DNA from: Mariniflexile litorale
GTDB taxonomy: Bacteria > Bacteroidota > Bacteroidia > Flavobacteriales > Flavobacteriaceae
Assembly: GCF_031128465.2 (NCBI RefSeq)
Contig: NZ_CP155618.1
Location: 2,055,501 to 2,119,500, forward strand
Reading direction: 5' to 3'
Length of the DNA: 64,000 bases
The position numbers and the translations under genes were made by a program. Below, piece by piece: positions 55,818 through 62,919 of the stretch. The notes under the pieces are model-generated. The model had not been told where the DNA came from. It saw only the letters and a program-made list of their open reading frames with translations, and did not search any database. Within the stretch, counting starts at the first letter, position 1. Every line of letters starts with the position of its first letter.

Positions 55818-56151
55818 TTAAAAAAGCAGCGAACTCTGATGTCATACGAGTTCCCTGTGCTACTAAGTTCCAATCTCTCTGCACGACTTGTTTGGTGGTC
55901 TTGTCTAACCATCTGCGACGCTTAACATGCAGGTAAACTGTATTGCCTCGTAAAGGAAAATCTTGGATGGTTACTTCTTTATGAAAACCATGCGCAATTA
56001 ATGTGCGTTTAGATTCTTCTTTAGGTGTTGCATTTTGTTCTTCAAAGTAAAGATGCATGACTTCGCCATTTTTAGTATGCTTTACAAGATCAAAATGGTT
56101 GATTAGAAATTCAGGTAAAATAAGTTTGAGTAGTTCTAGATAATGGTCCAA
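55798..56151 (-). CDS. ISAon1-like transposase N-terminal region protein
   Basis: This 117-residue protein (YLELLKLILPEFLINHFDLV ... GFHKEVTIQDFPLRG ... VYLHVKRRRWLDKTT) is the separate N-terminal, probably DNA-binding, region seen in ISAon1-type elements. Its start lies about 40 bases inside the right inverted repeat. Its 3' end overlaps the catalytic ORF in another frame. Confidence 0.8.
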   Translation of the reverse strand: MDHYLELLKLILPEFLINHFDLVKHTKNGEVMHLYFEEQNATPKEESKRTLIAHGFHKEVTIQDFPLRGNTVYLHVKRRRWLDKTTKQVVQRDWNLVAQGTRMTSEFAAFLKEINQY

Positions 56152-56215
56152 AATCTTTTTTTTGCAAAAATCCGAAAACTATAGGTAATTCACACACAAC
56201 TTTTGGTCATGATCC

Positions 56216-56223
56216 CTATTATG
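56216..56223. repeat. 8-bp target-site duplication, right
   Basis: CTATTATG is the partner of 54269-54276. It is followed immediately by GGCTCAAGAATAAAA, which looks like the inverted-repeat start of a related, older IS. Confidence 0.8.
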
Positions 56224-56477
56224 GGCTCAAGAATAAAAAACTTGGGGACAATTATATATATTTTTTAAATTTACAATCAAAAGAGCTTTTGCATTTAAAT
56301 TTAGCCCAATATTTACTACCCGAAGGAATCTTAGAATATTTTGATGTAGTTTCCAGTAAATCTGAATCTGATAAAATTCACTTTTACTTAGAAGAAAAAA
56401 ATATCCTACCTGTCGAATACGAACAGCTCCCTGCTAAATCTAAGGGATTCATACCTGAAATTACTGTAGAAGATTAA
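56224..56477 (+). pseudogene. Remnant of a second ISAon1-like element (N-terminal ORF fragment)
   Basis: The segment starts GGCTCAAGAATAAAAAACTT, resembling the inverted repeat of the intact IS. It then encodes ELLHLNLAQYLLPEGILEYFDVV ... KIHFYLEEKNILPVEYEQL ... GFIPEITVED. This matches the first 60 residues or so of the ISAon1 N-terminal protein (compare LLKLILPEFLINHFDLV and GFHKEVTIQD at 55798-56151). It then stops where the family continues FPLRG. The rest of this element is gone, so it is a truncated, older insertion. The apparent TTG start at 56289 is not meaningful. Confidence 0.72.
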
Positions 56478-56507
56478 CATGATGGAAAAGGATGGACACT
56501 ATTATGG
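56473..56507 (+). repeat. 35-bp direct repeat, right copy
   Basis: The partner of 54243-54277 with one mismatch. It follows directly on the break in the older IS remnant and marks the right border of the mobile patch. Confidence 0.75.
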
Positions 56508-56646
56508 TTTGACCTAAATTCAATCCTAATATTTGCAAGTTATTTTAGGTTCGTTAATTTATTTATTGGTGTTATTATTAAAAGAATGTTTTATAATAAT
56601 TTAAATATTTTTTATCACAATAAACTTAATAATTTTATTATTTTTG

Positions 56647-56660
56647 TGTAATCGATTACA
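56647..56660. promoter_or_regulatory. LacI-type operator palindrome of the hexuronate operon
   Basis: TGTAATCGATTACA is a perfect 14-bp palindrome with a central CG, the usual form of LacI-family operators. It sits just upstream of the operon's -33 region. No LacI gene is in the window, so the regulator is inferred to lie elsewhere. Confidence 0.6.
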
Positions 56661-56664
56661 GAAA

Positions 56665-56695
56665 TTTTCGTAAGTTCAATTTAATTTTAACTTTG
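56665..56695 (+). promoter_or_regulatory. Promoter of the hexuronate operon
   Basis: TAACTTTG (56688-56695) matches the -7 consensus exactly. The -33 region at 19 bases (56665-56668) is TTTT, one base from TTTG. It lies 57 bases before the start of the kduD-like pseudogene and would drive the genes beyond it. Confidence 0.6.
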
Positions 56696-56751
56696 CAACG
56701 GCACTAAATTTCTTGATGTTCTATAAGATTTAATATTTATTTGATCAATAC

Positions 56752-57094
56752 ATGAATTTATTTAATTTAAATAGAAAAGGAGTACTTGGAACTAGTGGTA
56801 TTCATAGTTTGAGTATAACCACAATAGAAGTATTTGCAAACGCAAGTGCTAAATATGGTATTTCTATAAATGGTATTGAGCCTAACTATCTCGAAATCAG
56901 TAAACAGGATTAATCACTGTAGATGGGCATTTATTTAAGGATTTATAATTAATAGAAGGTCAACCGCAAGATGGGGCTGAAAATTTAATAGGAGCAGCTA
57001 TTTTTTTAGCATGGAAGGCAAGTAATTTTAGTAACAGTCAAATATTTATGTTGATATTTGGTCTACGATAAGTAAACCTTCAAATGAAGATTAA
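56752..57094 (+). pseudogene. Decayed KduD-like short-chain dehydrogenase
   Basis: The segment begins MNLFNLNRKG and ends (after frameshifts) DIWSTISKPSNED and a stop 16 bases before uxaC. In between, recognisable SDR pieces remain: AKYGISINGIEPNYLE, then RRSTARW, then ENLIGAAIFLAWKASNF. These correspond to the 'YGI.VNAIAPGY', 'R.P.GRWG' and 'EDL.GAA.FLAS.AS.F' blocks of gluconate 5-dehydrogenase/KduD proteins. The family is about 260 residues long; here most of the Rossmann and catalytic Tyr-Lys region is deleted and at least two frameshifts are present. It is the first gene of the hexuronate operon, now inactive. Confidence 0.75.
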
Positions 57095-57109
57095 TATTTT
57101 ATATATAAA

Positions 57110-58510
57110 ATGAGCAAAAAATTTATTCACAACAATTTTTTATTAGAAAATAAATACGCTGAAGAATTATATCATAATTATTCAAAGAATCAGCCAATAA
57201 TAGATTATCATAATCACTTATCTCCACAACAAATAGCAGAGGATAAGACTTTTGAAAACATCACCAATGTTTGGATTAATGGTGATCATTACAAATGGCG
57301 TGCTATGCGTACATTAGGTATTAATGAAAAGTTTATTACAGGTGATGCTACCGATAAAGAGAAGTTTTTAAACTGGGCAAAAACAGTGCCTTATACCATG
57401 CGCAACCCTCTTTATCATTGGACGCATTTAGAACTTGCGAAATATTTTGGAATTACCGATTTATTAAGTGAGAAAACAGCTGAAAAAGTTTGGGAACAAA
57501 CTCAAGATCAATTAAATGCAGGAACACATAGTACACGACAATTATTGCAAAAAGTAAATGCAGAATTAGTTTGTACCACTGAAGATCCGATAGATAATTT
57601 GCAATACCATCAACAATTGGCAAAAAGCGATTTTAATGTAAAAGTTAGTACTGCTTTTAGGCCAGATAAAGCCATTTTAATTAATGCCGATGGGTACAAT
57701 ACTTATCTAGACTCCCTTGAGAAATCGGCGGGTGTTTCAATTAACTCTTACCAAGATTTATTAAGTGCTTTAAGAAAACGTATTGAGTTTTTCAACGCAA
57801 ACGGCTGTAAACTTTGTGATCACGGATTAGATCAAATTTATTTTGAGAACTATACGGAAAGTGACATAAAAGCGATTTTTGCTAAGAAAAGAGAAGGAAA
57901 GACGATTTCAAATGACGACGCTTTAAAATTCCAAAGTGCTGTGCTAGTGTTTTTATGTGAAACATATCATGAGTTTGGTTGGGTACAACAATTTCATTTA
58001 GGAGCTCTAAGAAATAACAATGCACGTATGCATCGTATTTTAGGTCCTGATACAGGTTGGGATTCTATTGGCGATTATCCACAAGCACAAAAATTATCAG
58101 CCTTTTTAAATGCTTTAGATAGTAAAGATAAATTAACGAAAACAATAATTTATAACCTTAATCCCGCCGATAATGAAGTGATGGCGACTATGATAGGTAA
58201 CTTTAATGATGGCAGTGTTAAAGGTAAAGTTCAGTTTGGTTCTGGATGGTGGTTTTTAGATCAAAAAGATGGAATGACAAAACAATTAAATGCGCTTTCA
58301 AATATGGGGTTAATTAGTTGTTTTATTGGAATGTTAACCGATTCAAGAAGTTTCTTATCATTTCCAAGACACGAATATTTTAGACGTATTTTGTGTAATC
58401 TATTAGGTGATGAAATAAAAAGAGGAGAATTACCAAATGATATGGAATGGATAGGTAAAATGGTTTCTGATATTAGTTACAACAATGCTAAAGAGTATTT
58501 CAAGTTTTAG
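57110..58510 (+). CDS. uxaC: Glucuronate (uronate) isomerase
   Basis: This 466-residue protein is UxaC over its length: PIIDYHNHLSPQQIAEDKTFENITNVWINGDHYKWRAMR near 30-70 (metal-binding HNH), YHWTHLELAKYFGI near 102, VCTTEDP near 160, QFHLGALRNNN near 295 and MLTDSRSFLSFPRHEYFRRIL near 410. It isomerises D-glucuronate to D-fructuronate and D-galacturonate to D-tagaturonate in the cytoplasm. It is now the first intact gene of the operon, 15 bases after the kduD-like remnant. Confidence 0.96.
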   Translation: MSKKFIHNNFLLENKYAEELYHNYSKNQPIIDYHNHLSPQQIAEDKTFENITNVWINGDHYKWRAMRTLGINEKFITGDATDKEKFLNWAKTVPYTMRNPLYHWTHLELAKYFGITDLLSEKTAEKVWEQTQDQLNAGTHSTRQLLQKVNAELVCTTEDPIDNLQYHQQLAKSDFNVKVSTAFRPDKAILINADGYNTYLDSLEKSAGVSINSYQDLLSALRKRIEFFNANGCKLCDHGLDQIYFENYTESDIKAIFAKKREGKTISNDDALKFQSAVLVFLCETYHEFGWVQQFHLGALRNNNARMHRILGPDTGWDSIGDYPQAQKLSAFLNALDSKDKLTKTIIYNLNPADNEVMATMIGNFNDGSVKGKVQFGSGWWFLDQKDGMTKQLNALSNMGLISCFIGMLTDSRSFLSFPRHEYFRRILCNLLGDEIKRGELPNDMEWIGKMVSDISYNNAKEYFKF

Positions 58511-58667
58511 TAAAAACTTGAAATTATGCTAAATAGTGTTGGTAATATATTAATAGCAGTTTTACAATAAATTAGAGTCTGTTTCTTGTATGTTTGTATT
58601 CCTGAAAAATTAAAGATTGCAAAAAAAAGATGTTCGTAATTAAGGGACATATAATATTAAAAATAAA

Positions 58668-59645
58668 ATGATACGAAACCTTAAAATTATATCGCTATTA
58701 CTAGTTGTTTTGTTGGTAGGATGTGGTGAATTGAGTAAAACAAAAACCATTAAAATAGCTCATGGTTTAGATGTTAATCACTCGGTACACAAAGCCATGG
58801 TTGAGTTGGGTAAAGATTTAGAAAAAAGATCTGGAGGAAAAATGAAACTCCAAATTTATCCAAGTCAACAATTAGGAAGTGAACGTGAATGTTTGGAACT
58901 TTTACAAATAGGAAGTTTAGACATGACCAAAGTTTCTGTAGGAGTTATGGAAAATTTTGCGCCAAAGATGAAAGTTTTTGGTATTCCTTTTTTGTTTCGT
59001 GATAGACAGCATTCCTTTAATGTATTAGATAGTCATGTAGGAAAAGAGATACTGGATGATGGTGAGCAGTATTGGTTAAAAGGATTAGCATATTATGACG
59101 CTGGTAGTAGAAGTTTCTATACTAAAGACAAGCCAATCAATACTCCAGAAGATTTAAAAGGTCTAAAAGTTAGAGTTATGGAAAGTGTTACCGCAATGGA
59201 TATGGTTAAAGCTTTAGGAGGTTCGGCCACCCCAATTTCTTGGGGAGAATTATATACTTCTTTACAACAAGGTGTTGTTGATGGAGCCGAAAATAATCCA
59301 CCAAGTTTTTATTTATCACGTCACTATGAAGTTTGTAAATATTACTCTTTAGATGAACATACTGTGTTGCCAGACGTTTTAGTTATTGGTACAGAAACAT
59401 GGAATAAACTAACTGAACAAGAACAAAACTGGTTGCAAGCATCTGTTGATAAATCTGTAATATATCAGCGTGAGTTATGGGCCGATGCAGAAGCAGAAGC
59501 TTTACGTGAAGTTGAAAAAGCTGGTGTAACAATTATTAGACCCGATAAAGCCTTGTTTCAGAGTAAAGTAAAAAGTATTTATGAAGGCTATAAAGATAAT
59601 CCTGTAATAAATAATTTAATGCACCAAATTATAGAAACAAAATAA
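58668..59645 (+). CDS. TRAP transporter substrate-binding protein (DctP family), predicted lipoprotein
   Basis: This 325-residue protein is a DctP-type TRAP solute receptor: IKIAHGLDVNHSVHKAMVELGKDLEKRSGGKMKLQIYPSQQLGSERECLELLQIGSLDM near 25-80, LKGLKVRVMES near 170 (with the carboxylate-binding Arg), and GVVDGAENNPPSFY near 205. It is preceded by a lipobox (LLVGCGE, Cys19), so it appears membrane-anchored rather than freely periplasmic. Context indicates a hexuronate ligand. TATGTTTG at 58589-58596 is a possible internal -7 element. dctQ follows after 12 bases. Confidence 0.92.
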   Translation: MIRNLKIISLLLVVLLVGCGELSKTKTIKIAHGLDVNHSVHKAMVELGKDLEKRSGGKMKLQIYPSQQLGSERECLELLQIGSLDMTKVSVGVMENFAPKMKVFGIPFLFRDRQHSFNVLDSHVGKEILDDGEQYWLKGLAYYDAGSRSFYTKDKPINTPEDLKGLKVRVMESVTAMDMVKALGGSATPISWGELYTSLQQGVVDGAENNPPSFYLSRHYEVCKYYSLDEHTVLPDVLVIGTETWNKLTEQEQNWLQASVDKSVIYQRELWADAEAEALREVEKAGVTIIRPDKALFQSKVKSIYEGYKDNPVINNLMHQIIETK

Positions 59646-59657
59646 AATAATAAACAC

Positions 59658-60116
59658 ATGACACTTCGAGAAAAAATTGATAAAGTTTTAGGGAATATAC
59701 TTGTTGTTATAATGGCTGTTATGGTTATAAACGTACTATGGCAGGTGTTTACACGATTTGTAGTAGGTACTCCAAGTTCATTCACTGATGAACTTGCAAG
59801 GTATTTAATGATTTGGATAGGTATTCTTGGAGCAGCATATGTGTCTGGTCGTAATATGCATGTAGCTATAGATGTTATACCTAGAAAAGTAAGTCCAGAA
59901 AATCAAAAAAAGTTAATGAGTGTCGTTTATGTAATAATCATATTGTTTTCTTTAACAGCATTGGTTATTGGTGGGTTTAGATTGGTATATATTAGTTATT
60001 TACTTGGTCAAAGTTCTCCTGCATTACAAATACCATTAGCATTCGTTTATATGGTAATTCCAATTAGTGGCATTTTAATAATTTATTACAAAATTTCAGA
60101 TCTCTTAAAAAAATAG
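59658..60116 (+). CDS. TRAP transporter small permease subunit (DctQ family)
   Basis: This 152-residue protein has four hydrophobic helices (about 13-33, 48-68, 88-110 and 125-145) and the DctQ core FTDELARYLMIWIGILGAAYVSGRNMHVAIDV near 40-75. It pairs with the large permease to couple uronate uptake to an ion gradient. Gaps to neighbours are 12 and 2 bases. Confidence 0.92.
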   Translation: MTLREKIDKVLGNILVVIMAVMVINVLWQVFTRFVVGTPSSFTDELARYLMIWIGILGAAYVSGRNMHVAIDVIPRKVSPENQKKLMSVVYVIIILFSLTALVIGGFRLVYISYLLGQSSPALQIPLAFVYMVIPISGILIIYYKISDLLKK

Positions 60117-60118
60117 TT

Positions 60119-61423
60119 ATGATGGAATATATACCAGTACTTGTACTAGTCTTTAGTTTTTTATTTCTTTTATCAATAGGAACACCAGTAGCATGGAGTA
60201 TTGCTATTTCTGCAATGTTAACCATGTTAGTAAGTATTTCTCCAATAGCTGCTTTTACTACAGTATCTCAACGAATGGGTACGGGTCTTGATAGTTTTGC
60301 ATTACTCGCCATACCCTTTTTCGTCCTCTCAGGACAATTAATGAATAAAGGAGGTATTGCGCATCGACTTATTGCCTTTGCAAAAACATTAGTGGGATCA
60401 TTACCAGGAGGCTTAGCACTTATAAATGTTGTTGGGGCTATGTTAATGGGGGCTATTGCTGGTTCGGCCATGGCGTCTGCATCAGCTATGGGTAGTATTT
60501 TAGGACCAGAAATGGAAAAAGAAGGTTATTCAAAAGAGTTTGGTGCTGCTGTAAATATTACATCTGCAACTACAGGGTTAATTATTCCACCTAGTAATGT
60601 ACTTATTGTATACTCTCTAGCAAGTGGAGGAGTTTCCATAGCAGCGTTGTTTTTAGCAGGTTATATTCCAGGTATTTTAACTGGTTTGTTTTTAATGATT
60701 GTTGCATCATTATGGGCAAAAAAGAAGAAATATAAATTAGGAGAGAGAAGTTCTTTAAAAGAAGTATTTAAAACTTTTGTAGCGGCTGTGCCAAGTTTAT
60801 TTCTGTTGGTGGTTGTTATTGGAGGTATTGTAACTGGAATTTTTACAGCTACAGAAGCTTCAGCCATTGCGGTTTTATATACGTTGGTTTTAGGTTTTGT
60901 ATATAAAGAAATATCGTTTAAATCCCTTCCTGAAATTTTGTTAGATTCTTCAGCAACAACAGCTATCGTTATGTTGTTAATTGGAGCATCTATGAGCATG
61001 TCTTGGGTAATGTCTTATGAGAATATCCCTCAAGATATCAGTTCTGCTTTATTAGGTATTAGTGATAACAAAGTCATCATATTATTAATCATCAACTTGT
61101 TATTGTTGTTTGTTGGTATTTTTATGGATATGACGCCTGCTGTATTAATTTTCACCCCCATATTTTTACCAGTAGTACAAAAACTAGGGATGGATCCTAT
61201 TCATTTCGGAATGATTATGGTGTTAAACTTATGTATTGGCTTATGTACACCCCCAGTAGGCTCGGTGTTATTTGTTGGTGTAGGAGTCGCTAATACAACC
61301 ATAGAAAAAGTAATTAAGCCATTAATGCCCTTATTTTTAGCCATGGTATTAGCACTATTATTGGTGACTTATATTCCTGAGTTAAGTTTATGGCTTCCTA
61401 GAGTGTTCGGATTATTAGATTAA
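60119..61423 (+). CDS. TRAP transporter large permease subunit (DctM family)
   Basis: This 434-residue polytopic protein has about twelve helices and the DctM signatures ALLAIPFFVLSGQLMNKGGIAHRL near 60, GAIAGSAMASASAMGSI near 115, ATTGLIIPPSNVLIVYS near 150 and LCIGLCTPPVGSVLFVGVGVANT near 375. It is the transport channel of the TRAP system. It starts 2 bases after dctQ, so translation is tightly coupled. Confidence 0.95.
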   Translation: MMEYIPVLVLVFSFLFLLSIGTPVAWSIAISAMLTMLVSISPIAAFTTVSQRMGTGLDSFALLAIPFFVLSGQLMNKGGIAHRLIAFAKTLVGSLPGGLALINVVGAMLMGAIAGSAMASASAMGSILGPEMEKEGYSKEFGAAVNITSATTGLIIPPSNVLIVYSLASGGVSIAALFLAGYIPGILTGLFLMIVASLWAKKKKYKLGERSSLKEVFKTFVAAVPSLFLLVVVIGGIVTGIFTATEASAIAVLYTLVLGFVYKEISFKSLPEILLDSSATTAIVMLLIGASMSMSWVMSYENIPQDISSALLGISDNKVIILLIINLLLLFVGIFMDMTPAVLIFTPIFLPVVQKLGMDPIHFGMIMVLNLCIGLCTPPVGSVLFVGVGVANTTIEKVIKPLMPLFLAMVLALLLVTYIPELSLWLPRVFGLLD

Positions 61424-61446
61424 AAAGTATTCAATTATAAATTATA

Positions 61447-62892
61447 ATGAAAAAATTAAATAGAAAAAATGTTGGATTGGAAGCTTTGCTTCCAATAAAA
61501 ATAGTGCAATTTGGAGAAGGTAATTTCTTAAGAGCCTTCATTGGTTATGCATTTCAAGAGTTAAATAAAGTTGCCGATTTCAATGCAGGAATCGCTGTAG
61601 TTCAACCAATTGATAGAGGTTTAGTAAAGATGCTAAACGATCAAGATGGTTTATATACACTTTTTATGAAAGGTGTTAGAAAAGGAGAAGAAATTCAAGA
61701 AGTTGAGTTAATTTCAAATATTGTTAAAGCAGTAGATCCTTATGCTAATTTCCAAGACTATTTAAGTTTAGCTAAAGAGGCATCGTTGGAATTTATTATT
61801 TCTAATACCACCGAAGCGGGTATTGCATATGTGAATTCAGATAGACCAGATATGCAACCACCGAGTTCATTTCCAGCAAAATTAACAGTGCTTTTACACG
61901 AACGTTTCAAGCATTTTAATGGTGATGCTTCTAAAGGTCTAACCATTATTCCTTGTGAACTTATCAATCACAATTCTGAAACTTTAAAAGAAATTATATT
62001 ACAGTATGTAATCGATTGGAATTTAGGAAATGATTTCAAAAATTGGTTGTTAGAAAGTAATTCTTTTCATAGTACTTTAGTAGATAGAATCGTACCAGGT
62101 TATCCAAAAGATGAAATTGAAGCTTATAATGCCCAATTAGATTATGAAGATAATTTAATAGTAGCCGCTGAAGTATTTTTGCTTTGGGTTATTGAAGGAG
62201 GCGATGCTTTAAAAGCAAAATTACCATTTAACAAAACAAATTTAGATGTTAAGATTGTTGATGATATGCAACCATACCGTACAAGAAAAGTGCGTATTCT
62301 AAATGGTGCACATACTGCCATGGTACCTTTTTCATTACTTTATGGAAACAAAACTGTAAAACAATCTGTAGATAATGAGTTTACAGGACCTTTTATAAAC
62401 AAAGCAGTATTTGATGAAATTAGCGATACTTTAGAAATGGATAGAGAGGAGTTAAATAGTTTCTCTGATGAGATTTTCGACCGTTTCAAAAATCCATTCA
62501 TTATCCATAATTTATCGAGCATAGCTTTAAATTCAATTTCTAAATTTACGGTGAGAGTGCTACCAAGTTTACTGGGATATGTGAAAATGCATCATAAGGT
62601 GCCAACCAACTTAACATTTGCGTTTGCTGCTCTCATACGTTTCTACAAAGGCACATGGAATGGAGAAACGTTACCAGTTCAAGATAGTGACGATATTGTT
62701 GCAACCTTTACTAAAATTTGGGAATCTAAAGATTATACTGAAGTTGCTAAAAACACATTAAGTATTAAAGATTATTGGGGTGAAGATTTAACGAAAATTG
62801 ATAATCTAACCGAAGCCGTTGCTTTAGCTTTAAAAGAAATTGATGCTAATGGCATTGAAGCAGGATTTGCTAATTATAGCAAAAAGTTTTAA
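61447..62892 (+). CDS. uxaB: Tagaturonate reductase (altronate oxidoreductase)
   Basis: This 481-residue protein of the mannitol dehydrogenase superfamily is of UxaB type: IKIVQFGEGNFLRAFIGYAFQEL near 17 (nucleotide fold), ISNTTEAGIAY near 118, IPCELINHNSETLKEI near 172, the catalytic Lys region RKVRILNGAHTAMVPFSLLYG near 280, and KFTVRVLPSLLGY near 360. It reduces D-tagaturonate to D-altronate with NADH. It lies between the TRAP genes and uxaA. A fructuronate reductase (uxuB) role is less likely because uxaA follows. Confidence 0.93.
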   Translation: MKKLNRKNVGLEALLPIKIVQFGEGNFLRAFIGYAFQELNKVADFNAGIAVVQPIDRGLVKMLNDQDGLYTLFMKGVRKGEEIQEVELISNIVKAVDPYANFQDYLSLAKEASLEFIISNTTEAGIAYVNSDRPDMQPPSSFPAKLTVLLHERFKHFNGDASKGLTIIPCELINHNSETLKEIILQYVIDWNLGNDFKNWLLESNSFHSTLVDRIVPGYPKDEIEAYNAQLDYEDNLIVAAEVFLLWVIEGGDALKAKLPFNKTNLDVKIVDDMQPYRTRKVRILNGAHTAMVPFSLLYGNKTVKQSVDNEFTGPFINKAVFDEISDTLEMDREELNSFSDEIFDRFKNPFIIHNLSSIALNSISKFTVRVLPSLLGYVKMHHKVPTNLTFAFAALIRFYKGTWNGETLPVQDSDDIVATFTKIWESKDYTEVAKNTLSIKDYWGEDLTKIDNLTEAVALALKEIDANGIEAGFANYSKKF

Positions 62893-62919
62893 AAACAGAA
62901 CTAATTATAAATTATTAGT

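Larger units (their letters stand above)
54277..56215 (-). mobile_element. ISAon1/ISL3-like insertion sequence with a tandemly duplicated left end
   Basis: Ends are inverted repeats of 22 bp with 19 matches: GGATCAAGGCTAAAAGTTG at the left (54277 and again 54803) and its complement at 56194-56215. The 8-bp sequence CTATTATG directly abuts both outer ends (54269-54276 and 56216-56223), a target duplication of the length usual for ISL3-type elements. The complete IS is 54803-56215 (1,413 bp) with two overlapping minus-strand frames. An extra 526-bp copy of its left end (54277-54802) precedes it. No other intact copy of the IS is in the window. Confidence 0.88.

Noticed and set aside
56752-57094. 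Small genuine gene MNLFNLNRKG... as a functional protein
   Set aside because: Its pieces match separated blocks of one longer dehydrogenase family in several frames, which is the mark of decay rather than a new small gene.
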